From: Alviniconcha marisindica
Taxonomy: Eukaryota > Mollusca > Gastropoda > Provannidae
Reading direction: 5' to 3'
NCBI GenBank assembly: GCA_018857735.1
Contig: JABMCL010001863.1
Coordinates: forward strand, 62,001 to 126,000
DNA length: 64,000 bases
How positions within the stretch are numbered: position 1 is the first letter of the stretch; every line of letters starts with the position of its first letter. This document shows positions 1-11,895 of this stretch, in pieces. Under the pieces are notes generated by a model. The model was not told the origin of the DNA and ran no database searches. It saw only the letters and a list, made by a program, of their open reading frames with translations. A program made the translations under genes and the position numbers.

Positions 1-910
1 ACACAATCATCCCACAGAAACTGTTTGACAAACTGATCCATATAGGCGTCGAGAGGTCTCTGTGCATGTGGATTCTGAACTTCCTCCAGGACAGGCCCCA
101 GTCAGTGAGAATCGGCAAGCAGACCTCCGAGATCACCCTCAACATTGGTGCCCCTCAGGGGTGTGTGCTTTCACCTTTGCTTTCTCATTGTTCACAAATG
201 ACAGCATGTCATCAGAGCCCTCTGTTGTCATGATTAAGTTTTCAGATGACACTACACTGGAGGGTCTGATCCAAAACTCTGATGAGTCGGCCTACCGGGG
301 GGAGGTTGAGAGGTTGGCTGGCTGGTGCTCTGAGAATGACTTGGAGTTAAATGTGTCCAAAACAAAAGAAATGGTGTTTGATTTTAGGAAGAAGGAAACA
401 CCTCTTGTACCACTCACCATGGCTGGCAAGGTAGTTGAAGAAGTAAAAACATTCTTGGCACAACCACCTCCTCAGACCTAAAATGGGATGAAAATATTAG
501 CTCCGCCATCAAGAAAGCCCACCAGCACCTTTTCTTCCTGATACAACTAAAGAAATTCAAAGTCAGTCATTCCATCCTGACTCAGTTCTACTGTGCTGCA
601 ATTGAGAGCATCCTGACATTTTCCATTACTGTCTGGTACAGCAGTGCGTGTCAAAAGGACAAAGATCGACTGGAGAGGATAGTCCACACAGCCTCTAAGA
701 TCATAGGTAGTGACATGAAAGCAACTGCCTCCATTCACTCCCTGCGATCAGACCGCAAAGTGATGGCCATAGTCCAGGACACATCGCATCCAGCCAACCA
801 CCTCTTCCAGTCCCTTCCCTCTGGACGCAGACACACGGCCATGAGGGCTAGAACCTCTAGATTTCAGAACAGTTTTTACCCTCACACAATACACTCTTTT
901 AGCAAGTGAT
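1..910 (+). mobile_element. L2/Rex-like non-LTR retrotransposon, 3' part of reverse transcriptase (decayed)
   Basis: Read on the plus strand through at least one frame change (near 450-490), this encodes the C-terminal half of a LINE reverse transcriptase. The palm motif FSDDT lies at about 239-253, followed by the family-typical blocks 'WCSENDLELNVSKTKE' (about 325-370), a thumb region 'HSILTQFYCAAIESIL' (about 568-616), and the C-terminal signature 'SHPANHLFQSLPSGRR' then 'RTSRFQNSFYPHTIH' (about 785-900), ending at a stop near 908. This order is characteristic of L2/Rex-type elements of fish and invertebrates. Ser replaces the usual Ala/Tyr in the catalytic (F/Y)xDD box and frame breaks are present, so it is a dead copy. 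The 5' part lies outside the window. Clade assignment rests on motif recognition only. Confidence 0.85.
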
Positions 911-1680
911 CAGTATGTTAGCGACAGTCAAAGAACCAAACTGTGCTCAGTCTTTCAATTTTTATCTTAAATTTTTTCTCTCTAATTTATTCCCAAGAGT
1001 TTCATCCATTCTGCCATTCAGACATTCTAGCGTAGGTAACAGACACACTGGAAAGTCAGTTTTGAGGAATTTGTTTCTTTTCTTGACATAGCACAAAAAA
1101 AATACACAAAAGTCGAACTCAGCATTACAGCAAGATGAAAATGTCATAAATGTGACTTGACAGTGCAATAATTATTGAAGATTCTACATTTCTCTTAAAC
1201 TAAAAATGTAAAAACAATATTTAAACACAGTGCTACATTCAACTTATGATTTTGGTTTGTTTTACTGCAGAATCATAAAATGTCGAACATCAGCTTGCGA
1301 CAGTCATAAGACTCGACAGTACAACATTAAACTTTCTCTTCAGCTATAAAAATACACATAATGTAGAAAGTGTATGTATTTAGATCCAGAGTACTGCATG
1401 CAATTTCCCTTTTTTGATAGGCATTACATACAACTGGCTTGTAATTATAGCATTGAAATCCTGTTGAGCACTTCCGACTGGCTATCTCATACTTCAGTCA
1501 AAAAACAACATTTAACAGAAGTCTAAAACACCATACCACCTCCTACTAAAAAAAAACTGCACCTTGAATGTTTCAAGAGAAAGCACACCAAACAGCACAG
1601 CACTAAGAAAAAGAAAAACTCTTACAAACATGAAACAACACTGAATTTTGTGTATGTCAAAATCTCCAACTAGGTCAATC
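911..1680. other. AT-rich stretch without recognisable features
   Basis: No coding signal, RNA gene or clear repeat was seen here. It lies between two LINE fragments and may contain unrecognised 3' sequence of the upstream element. Confidence 0.4.
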
Positions 1681-2990
1681 CAGCTGCTTGCCGGGGGAAA
1701 ACCCTGACGGCACAGCCCTAGCCCTAGCCATCATCAACACTACTTACGGGGGGGCATGGCCTACTCCAAAGGTACTGATTTTGGAAGAGTGAACAAAAAG
1801 TCTCAAGGGTGGGCACAGCAGCCACATCCTCAGTGAGGTCTTTCCCAATCCTTGATTGCATTGGGAAAAAGAAGAATTTCCTGAACAGATGACACTTGAC
1901 AGGAGGGCCTGGGTATAACGGGAATGGGAATGAGGGCCCCTGGATACTGGGATAGTCACCTGTTATTCATTTGGTGTCAGGGGCTATGGAGCCTGGTGAT
2001 GGGGAAGTTATAAAAGTTCACCAGTTTGCTTTCCTGCACCTATGTTGGAGATATGGTCAGCCTAGTGGTCAGCATTTTGGGACACTGGATATCCTGCATC
2101 ATCTCTGTGGTGTCCACCATGCTGCCTTTTGCTGTACAGACTCTAGGCGGTTGATCAGGTTGTTGTTTGGGTGCCAGATAGAGCTTGCATATTCCGGACT
2201 GGTGTGACAACTGCCTTGTAGGCCTTGCCTTTTATTAAAAGGTGCTGATCTTCGGGGTTCTTCCCAGAACCCAGGGTCCTGTTGCTTTGTTGGTGATGTT
2301 GATGTGTCTCCCAGGTGGCCCTGAGGTCAGTGTGACACCCAAGAAGTGAGTACTGTTGACTGACTTAGCATCTGGCCATGCAGAGCATGGTAGTGTTTCC
2401 TCTTGCTTTTAGTAACACTTGGGATGTCACATCTGCCCGGGGTAGAAGCAATGTTCCCATCTGCTTTTCATTACCCATACAGAAATTTTTTAGATCTTTT
2501 TGGAGTTTTGCTTGACTTCACTGTGGAGAGGGGGCCTGACAGATGGTGTCATCTTAAAACAATCTCAGTTGGAGGTAGGCGTTGGGGCAGCTGGGTTTCA
2601 TGAGTATAGGACAAACAATTCTGGGCCAAGAACACTCCCTTTAAGGCACCTCTGAGCCCCATGGGACAAAGTTCGACCATACCATCAACATCACAGTTGT
2701 TGATCTCTCAGGAAGCTTTGATCCATGTGTTTTTTCCCCGGGATCCCAAAATGGGACAACTTGTGAAGCAAAACCTTGGGGGAAGTCCAGCCCCAAGGTC
2801 TACCAGTTTTTGAAAGTCATGCGGGAGTTCACTGATTTTAGTGATTAGGCCAAGGAGTTGGGTTTCACATTCATGAGCAACCACATCTGAAGCCATGTTG
2901 TTCAGGAGCTTGATGATGTTGTCTTAGGGATGATGTACTGATGACAATATGCAGGATCTTGCACTAGTTGCAGATGAATTGTGAAGGAAA
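1681..2990 (-). mobile_element. Degraded CR1/Jockey-group LINE, RT and C-terminal domain
   Basis: On the minus strand several frames together recall the C-terminal half of a CR1/Jockey-type polyprotein. From N to C there are a 'GKNTWIKAS' block (about 2710-2735) followed by remnants equivalent to 'VDGMV' and 'GVLGP', a thumb block 'EYASSIWHPNNNLINRLES' (about 2140-2195), and the terminal block 'RGPHSHSRYTQALLSSV' through 'GNSSFSQCNQGLGKTSLR' (about 1830-1940), which corresponds to the conserved '...SFFPRTIRDWNSLP...' ending of these elements. Many stops and frame changes are present and the palm DD motif is not readable. It is an old, inactive insertion; its outer limits are approximate. Confidence 0.7.
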
Positions 2991-4440
2991 TTGGCAACTT
3001 TTTTTAAGGTAGTTTTAAAGACGGTGTGATAGTGTGGTTCTCCAAACTTCAGGCACAGTGCTGCTACTGAAGAGGAGTTGATGATCAAGGTCAAATTTGC
3101 AGGGGCAATTTTGTCCTACTCCTGGTCATGTCAGCAGTTATTTGGGCTGAAATAATAAGACAATAAAAACCAACATGAGGACATCATCAACAAAAATTCC
3201 ATCCACAAACATAATTATCCATAAAATCAAGAATAATTTAAAAAAATTAAAAGTATCAAACCTAAACTAAAACCAAAAAAGCAAAATAAAAAGGGGGTAC
3301 TTACTAAACCATATAAATGACCTTTTAGCCTTACAAAACTTAAACAAAAAATGTCAAATGTCATCAGCACCAAATTTTGGGGTAACCCATGACCCTTTTC
3401 ATTTTTTTTTTTTTTTAAATGTTTTTACCGTCCCCATTTTACAAGGGGATCTTTAAACAAAATTGATTTTAGGGAACCTACACAATGCTGCAGTGAATAA
3501 AAAATTTTTTCCCCAAATGTGAGGAATTTTAAAAGTCACCCAAAAAACTTCAGCGATATAGCATTACCCCCCAATTATTTTGGAAAAAAAATTTTGTTAC
3601 TTCCCCAACCCGAACCAAAAATCATTTTATTAATGCTATTTTAATAAAAAAATGGTGTAAAATTGTGATCGGACGTCAAGAATTCGGACGTCACCTCACG
3701 ATAATAATTGCGACGTACCTTTCAATGTTTGCAGCAGAAGATTCCTTCGACGCCATTCAAATCAAATGTGACCGGGAAGTGTCACGTGGTCCTTCGTGTT
3801 TTTTGACAAGTGTAAACCTATAATGTTTTGTTTTTCGCTCACAATTGTTAATAGTCGGACGTCATATCTTAGACAATATTTGAGGAGCGGCAAATTTTGT
3901 TAATGTAACAAAAATTGTTTGGTTAAATCTTTTTAAAGCTGCGAGTGATTGACCGCGAGTCTGATGTGCATATGACGTCACTTCCGCTCATGTCAAGGGT
4001 CAGTTGTTTTCAGTCTGTTGTCGAAAGTTCGCGTTTCGTATTAAAAAGTGCGTCCCATCAAAAAAGTTCAAAACTTTTAAAAACATAATTTTTTGGAAGT
4101 TTTTCTGAGCATGGATCTTGTAAAACGATCTTTCGCGAACATAACAGATGGAAAATATAACTTTTCCTTGTTTTCTTTAACCAAAAAAACGCCGACAGAG
4201 ACGGGCTCTGTGCCACTGTCCCTTTTCGTGGTTGAATTTCAGCAGTAAAATCACACTTTAACGGACATATTTCCCAAACCGCTTCAAAATTTCTGCCGCT
4301 ATTATTTCAACTATATCCTTGTTCATTTCCACACACATTTAACCCCCCCTAATGACAAAATATTTTTTTAAACATTTTTTTCTAAGCACAACCGTCCCCT
4401 TCAGCCCACCTTTTTGGGACTTTGTCATATTAAGCATGTG
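2991..4440. other. AT-rich intergenic or intronic DNA with a CpG-richer core
   Basis: No ORF or RNA gene is supported. Positions 3660-4060 are richer in CG and contain several 'gacgtcac'-type (CRE-like) words; the phrase 'gcatatgacgtcacttccg' near 3967 resembles a block in the right arm of the TTAA element at 5836-8108, so this may be a relic of a related element. Termini were not found. Confidence 0.35.
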
Positions 4441-5095
4441 TGCAGGGTCAAGCATGCATACATGTGTGTGGTGTAGGAGTATGCATGTGAATGTGTGTGT
4501 TTGTTAAACTTTTATTAGTTTTAACTGTCTTGTTTTATATGTAGGATTTAAAAAAAAATGTTTTTAAACATTATCTACAAGTGTGAGTGTGTGTGGATGG
4601 GGTGGAGCATGCATGCAGGTGCATGAGTGAGTGTGTGTGTGTGTGTGCGCGCGCGCGTGCGTGTGTGTTGTTGTTATTGAACTTTTACTCCGCTTTGTCT
4701 TAAAAGTAGGACTTTATGTTATGAAATGGAAAGTTACTTATGTGTGTGTGTGTGTTTGTTTTTGTTGTTATTGAATTTTTACTCTGCTTCGTCTCAAAAG
4801 TAGGAACTTTTACTTCACCTGTCTTAGTCTTAGATGTAGGACCATATTCTACATTGGAACATTACTTAGAGTGTGTGTGTGTGTATCTGTGTGTGTGCGT
4901 GTGCACGCGCAGGTGTGTGTATGTGCATGTAGGTGTGTGGATGTGGGTATGGGTGTTGTTTGGAGGTATAGCTCTAATTATGCTCGTTGATTTTCGGTGT
5001 TGTTGTTTGCTTAAATTTGTGTGCTTGCTGCTTTCAGGACACTTTCCTTGTTGTGAAACTTGGTGAATAAAGAATCTGAATCTGAAATCTTGCAC
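4440..5095 (+). repeat. GT-rich locally duplicated region ending in a LINE/SINE-like tail
   Basis: Three imperfect copies of a unit containing 'ttgaacttttactc' and 'aaaagtagga' separated by (GT)n lie at about 4493, 4662 and 4752. The block ends at about 5060-5092 in 'gaataaagaatctgaatctg', the short-tandem type of 3' tail seen on CR1/L2-group elements. It is probably a retroelement 3' end that captured and expanded GT repeats. Confidence 0.5.
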
Positions 5096-5352
5096 TTAAT
5101 CAATCATTCAATGTCAATTAAAATAAACGTTTGCCTCTATGGTAAACTAAAAATCAAACAACAAGCATGACTACAATGAGTTAAGTAGGGTTATTTGTGG
5201 ACTGCCGTGTGAAATTCTATAAATGTTTTGTCTTTACATATTACTAACATAAGTGTCGCAACTTATATATAAATTATAAATTTATGATCATTTGCTTTGT
5301 TGCAATGGAACTTTCTTCATAGAGTAAGTAAGGTACTGCAAGATGCTCTGAC

Positions 5353-5518
5353 CTTTAGCATTGATGGTGAAAAGGGAGACAAGTGATGACTGAATGACAC
5401 TCAGCTCTGAAGCATCATCTGAAACCAGCAACTGGCTCAAGGCCTCGCCAATTTGTGTAGTATGTTCAGGACACATTCTACACAATGATGGCAAATCCTT
5501 GATTGCTTGTTTGCGAAT
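5353..5518 (-). CDS. API5: API5 coding exon 3
   Basis: 166 nt, phase 0 to 1. The acceptor is CTGTTTCAG before ATTCGCAAA; the donor GTCAGA is non-consensus at +4 but falls at 'INAKG', the same place where the vertebrate protein reads 'MDAKG'. An open frame runs on for 23 codons past this donor, so the exact 3' limit is the least certain point. Confidence 0.88.
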
Positions 5519-6672
5519 CTGAAACAGAAGGGGAGAAGAAAAAATCAGAAACAGATTTTTTACACTTACATAGTTACAGTCTTCTCTTTCAATTTTAAAT
5601 GGTTATTTTCCTGTTAGTAGATATTACTTTGTCAACAAGACGCAGAATCACACAAGCATACTATCAAAGTATTACACAACATCTCACCAACAAGTCCTGG
5701 GAATAGAAGCTGTGTCATGAAATGTTGAATAACAAAGATATGAATTTTATGATGCATACACCGATACTGATACAGCTTACAATATCCAAAACATATTTAT
5801 AAAAAAGAAAACAAAAACAAAAAATACACACTTAAAGGAAAAGTCCAAGGTTTTTAAGTATGCAAAATGACCATCGAAATGATTGACAATGAGTCACTAG
5901 TTTGAGATTTAATGAAATAAAAAATGAAATAAAAATGTTTATGTTGTTTTTTAATCGATTTTATTTTCTGTAGTCTGGCCGACACTACTGTCTCGGGTTC
6001 TCCATCAGTCATGTGACTCTCGGAAGTGACATCAGTCTGGGGAGTCAGTGGGTTGCCATCTTAAATTGTTCATTGAATGTGTATGCATGTGGTCGACAAA
6101 AAACCTTTAACCCTGCCGGCCTACTTTGTTGCAGGGAAACTGTAACAACTCCCCAAGCAACCCCAAACATTTAAATATGCACGAGTTTTTTGTGGAATCA
6201 AAACCCGCTGTGAGGCGAAAATGGGTTTAAATTTGTACAATTCAAATGAGCTGACTTTGACGCTGCGCCTTTTTCCCCGCCCATTTTTGTAGCGAGCACT
6301 TCGCTGATTTTGATTTCGTAAACTTTATGGCGGAATATAAAATGGGGTTTGCCAAAACGGAATTTGTAGGGCTGTCCATAGGGTAACCGACTTGGAAAAA
6401 ATTCCAGTTTGAATCTCCAAGGATGAACTGAGAGCAAACAACCCCACAGCATGATACCAAAAATTTAGAGATACACTGATACCCCGGGAAAAAAGCGCTA
6501 ACAAGGCAAAAAACAAAAAGTCTAACTCGAATGCCACGGCAGAAAAGGCTGTGAAAGAAAGAGACTGTACCAAATGCCTGTTGGGAAAGAAAGAAAAAAC
6601 AAACCAAAAAAACCTGTGGCAAAGATAGTAAGACCAAACCACAAATGCTGGTGGCAAAAAGAAAAATACTGG

Positions 6673-6739
<67 letters not shown>

Positions 6740-9700
6740 CCTAAAAAACAGGGAAGCAAACAGGTTTACAAACCAAATTTAAAGAAACAAAAAAACGAAA
6801 CCACCTCAAAACCCCAAAAGGGGTTTCCTCCCGCAAGCATAAGGTGGAAAAACACCCCCAAAAAAAAAACCCCACCAAATCAAAAAGTCTAAAAGACTAC
6901 TGTCTGCAACCAAAAGGGCGGGGGGACGACTACAGTTGGGGACAGAGCAAAAATAACTGTGGCCCAAAGACAAAAACAAATGGAAAGCCCCCAAAAATTT
7001 AAACCAAAAAACTAACTCTAACTAACCCCTCATTAACCCGGCTTCCCCTCTAGAAAAAAAAAAGGCTCCCGACTGATAAAGCAAAAAAAAGCTAAAACAG
7101 GACTACCAAAGACAAAGCATCGGGATGTAAACAAATGCAGACGACAAGAGAAAAACAAAATGGCTTCCTTAATCAGGCAAGCTAACAAGCGGGTACGAAA
7201 TGGCCAATAAGCCAAAGATAAAAAAGAAAGAATGCATGGTAAAAAAGAAGGGGAAAAGAGAGAGAAAAAACAACACTTTCTGAAAAGAAAGAGGAGGCAA
7301 GTAATGTCAGAGAGCAATGGGAGAAAAGGCTGGATACATGTAATCCGTGTACATAATGCAACCCACTTAGCAGTGACAACAACATGGCAGGGCAACAGAC
7401 GCTCACAAACTACCCCACACAAAGAAGAATGAGCGGTCTCGTTAAACATCGAGACTACCCCCTCATTTGTACATCGTAAATGAACGATATATCTCAAGAA
7501 ACAAAACAGCAAGTGAAGAGAAAAAACAGTGAATGTCAAGAACCGGTAACTAGCCCAACCCCAAACCCTAAATCAGGGAGGCCACGAAATCGCTAGTCCA
7601 TTGAACTAGAACGAACAAAACTTTTTCATTTTTACATATGATGAAACAAACAAAGATAAATTGGGAAAATAAAACACCCAACAAAAGGCAGGCTCCCTGA
7701 GGAGGTCCAGCCTGTTGTGAAAGCTAGAGTAAACAGAACGAAAATGACTGAAATGCCACGCACCTAACAAGGCTCGAGAAAGATGAAATAACAAGGTCAA
7801 GGAGGAAATAAACAAAGGCCCAATTACTGACAATGGCATTGGAGCTTATTCCTTGGAGATTCGAACTGTATTTTTTTTTACATCAATTACCCTGTGGTTA
7901 CTAGCCATTTTGCAGCGACTCCCCTGAGTGACGTAGTGCGCATATGTGCACATGATTTTCAGCGTCATGGCGACGCTTTCGGTACGACAGAAAATGACTG
8001 TTTTCATGCATTTATAACCCTCAGATCACAATTTCACCTACATCATTGTTCTCAGCGAACTTTAACAGAAATCGTGTCGAAAATCACCCCAAACCTTGGA
8101 CTTGTCCATTAAAAGACAAAAACAAAACAATTTGCACTAAAGATACATCAAGTATCAACTTATTACATGTTAGTTGTCATAATTATATGTATTATGTTTG
8201 TGAAACTTAGAATAATGTTGGAGAATGTTGTAAAGCGCAGTGAGTTTGGGTACACCAGAGAATAGCGCTATACAAAAGTGATCTATTATTATTTATTATT
8301 ATTATTATCTGAGATATAAACATCCATCCATATTTCAATTTTACTTGTATAATAATTTTTCACTGCTGTGTCAGACTCTTCTGCTACCTTAATGATTCAC
8401 CAAAGACAAAGTGATCTGAAACTGAAAGTAAAAGCATCCTAATCTATACTCACCATGACATCTCCATCTTCACAAAGGTCAAAGAGGGCATTAATAGTTT
8501 CCCGAGCCAGACTGGGGAAGTGCTTAAAGAAACGGGTCATGAACTGGGATGCAAGGCGTTTCTCGCCAGGACCTCCCTTCACTGCCTCCATGAACAAGCG
8601 GTATTCAGCCTCATGCTGAAACAAATGTCCATTTTTACATTTATAGACAGGCATCATAAATTCTTTTGAAAGTAATAAATCAAAACCTAGCCTTTTCTTG
8701 ATGAGCAAGAGAAAAGAAGAAGAAGAAGAAGAAAAAGCAACTCTTAAAATTAAATCAATAATTTGAATAAATGACATTTCTGAATGCCCTTTAAAAAGAA
8801 GTTAAAAATAAAATGCTGCAGAAATTCTGGATGTATCATTAAATAATAAATTGTTTCCAGCATTGCAACATGATATAATATAAATTATAAACATGTTCCA
8901 TGCAATGTAGGAATTTGTTTGATTCTTGAAATGAGCTGCTCAAAAGTCAATGTGGGAATTCCAAAACTCAGCAATGAATGTGATTCTAAGATTATTCTGC
9001 CTCATTCTTCAATCACCTGTGTCCTCATTTACCAAATGTTACATGACAGTGGGACAAGGTGGGCTATGACAAGTTTTTCTGTATAATCATTACCAGTTCA
9101 TTTGACTTGAAAAACATTATGACAATGACAGTTATAACATATACCACCATAGCTAAACTCAAGTCCTAGATTTTACGCAAGCAGTTCACCCATAATTTTA
9201 TTATCAACAGTCAAGCAATACTGCAAGGAATGATGTGATGTTTGAAGGGGAGACTCAATGATATTGCTGTTATCTTGCTCTCAGTCCATAAGACTTTATC
9301 TTACCTAGTACCATCATTCTTTCTTTGCTTCCTTGCAAACACACTTTCAGTTTCACTGCTTCAGTCAGCATATTTTTTTTTCTCTTAATCAGATGATGTG
9401 TGTGTCTTTAGAAATAAAGCCATTAATTGATTAAATCAATAAATGTGATGAACCAAAATATGATGCATGGATGCAATATTCTCTTATTACTTATACAGTT
9501 ACAGTTTATGCATTATATATGGGTTCTTCTTCAGTGCTGGTCCTAATTAGGGGGAATCGGTCAAAACTGAAATAGCTTGCAGCTTATCCCAATTAGGCAT
9601 GTTGTGTTCCACAATTAAAAGAAAAGCAGTTAGGATCCCGACTGCAAGTTAGGGTGGCTTCGAACATGTCCACAATTAAAAGAAAAGCAGTTAGGATCCC

Positions 9701-11862
9701 AAACTGCAAGTTAGGGTGGCTTCGAACATGTCCAAGTGGAGAGCATAATGCATGTTTCGGTGTGACATAAAAGTATCATTATGTAATATTTAGAACAAGA
9801 ACCTTATTATTTCATAGAAAGGTTTTGAATAACAATCATTAGGAGTAACTAAGTACAATTTTTAAGAGGATTCATCCACTTGAGAGTAGAACAGCCTACC
9901 CGCAAAATTGTGACACTGAAACATGCGTGAATGGAAAGAAGTTTTTCCTGCAAGATCAAACAAACACCATGGATCATGAACAAGTATTTATTCTTGTTAG
10001 TTTTTGATGCTGTGGACATATTCCAAAGTAATATTGGAACACTTCCTCAACTTTGGATGTTCTTTGAATTGTAACACATGTTTCACGTGACATGTAATGC
10101 ATGTTTCACATGACATTCAATAATCATTCAGGTTCGAAACTGTTAAAAGCATGTAGAAAATGTATTTTTTCAGAGTATTTGTACACATTACATATATGTA
10201 AGCATTTGTTTTGAGTTTGACAAGTTTTTGTTTTAGTTTGACAAGTTTTGCTTATGTGAAGAAGAAAAAAAGAAGTGATGAGCAGTACTAGTAATGTTTA
10301 CATGAACTGACTGAAACTTAACATGAAAATTTAATCAATCATCTGTTCTCATGCAAAACAATGACAACTTCAAGCAACTTTTATTCTGTAAAAAACCCAG
10401 CTGCATTTGACAACCCGGGCTGTAGTGGCTTAGTTTTGCAAGCTGATTAGCAGGCACCCAAGGGATGTCATCAGTTGCAGGGAATGAGAAGCTGTTCTGA
10501 TTTTCACGCAGGAACTTTATCTGCACTTCTCCAGATGAAGCCTTGTAGTCTAGAACCTAGATTTAACAGAGCCAACAAGTGAAATCACAGCACAAGTTGC
10601 AGTCCACAACACATCACATTCAGAGACAGCAATCAAAGTTGGAGGAAATGGAAAAACAAGTAACTGTTGCAAAGTGAGTGACTACCAATTAGGACCTGCA
10701 CCGAAGAAGAACCCATATATGACTTAGTGCCAAAAGGTGCGCAAGAAAAGAGGACAGAGGTACTAGAAAATAAAAGACATGAAGATGTAGTTTGTAAACA
10801 AAACGAACTGCGTTAAGCGCAAGCAAAAAATGTAAAGAGTACGATCAGAATATACTGTTTATAACCAATCTGCTGTCGCACATTACGATTTCAACACGCA
10901 CTCATGTTGTAAGAAACTCGGTGATATTTTCTTTTCAAAAGCATCTGAACAAACTTTAGATCGACAGCAACAAAAACTCACTCTGTATGCTAACATTCCG
11001 ATACTTTTCAAAAATTCAGCATATACCAATATAAATATCATTGTACAACTGGAAGATTTGACTAAATCTCCGATGAATGTTTAAATAAAGCTGAACGTTA
11101 CGGTCTTTAAAAATATTACCACACACCTTTCGCATATCAGAACGTCTCTTCCAGTTCCATGCGGCCATGTGCTAAAAGCAAATGACCCGGATGTATAACA
11201 TGGCTGACCGGAAGTAGTGCAAAAGCGCAAAAACTTAATTTTTTCCCTTTTGCTTGTTTAATCTAATACGTTGTTGAACGTTATTTATTGCAACAATTTT
11301 ATGAAGAATGGCAAAATATATTTTAAAAACTACCCAGACATTTGGCAGTAAAATAAAACATTGGCGCCTGATGCAGTGACGTACCACAGTGACTGGAGTA
11401 AAGTTTCGACGAAAGAGAAAGTCCGTTCTTCACTAGATTGTCTGCGGATGCTGGTCATGAAACATTTCAACACACATAACGTTCGACCGAGGGATATTTC
11501 GGAGCCTCTAACTCCAAAAACAAAACTTAGTGATAATCGATTTTATATGCACTGTGTAAAGCGATATCTCCTCTGTGCAAATCGGTGACTGAGGTAATGT
11601 TTTGATTCGTCATGTACGTGAATGAAAGCATTGAAAGCACTCACCGTGAGCGTGTCTGTTTTCAGGGGTCAAATTTCACGGCGCTTTTCACTTTCAAAAA
11701 ATAATATTTCTCCAGCTGCTCCAGATTTGGAGCTCATATTGTTTCCACTGTGATACTGACCAATTATGAACGCACGCACAAAGCAACAACAAGACAAAGT
11801 GTTTGAAACAGATTTTATTAACAGTCAAAAATCGGACCCCCCCATACCTTTTGGCACTAAGT

Positions 11863-11895
<33 letters not shown>

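Noticed and set aside
6242..7539. Long minus-strand ORFs
   Set aside because: Translation is dominated by Phe from the poly(A) tract and by Leu/Phe/Ser low complexity; no motif or splice support, and it lies within the TTAA element.
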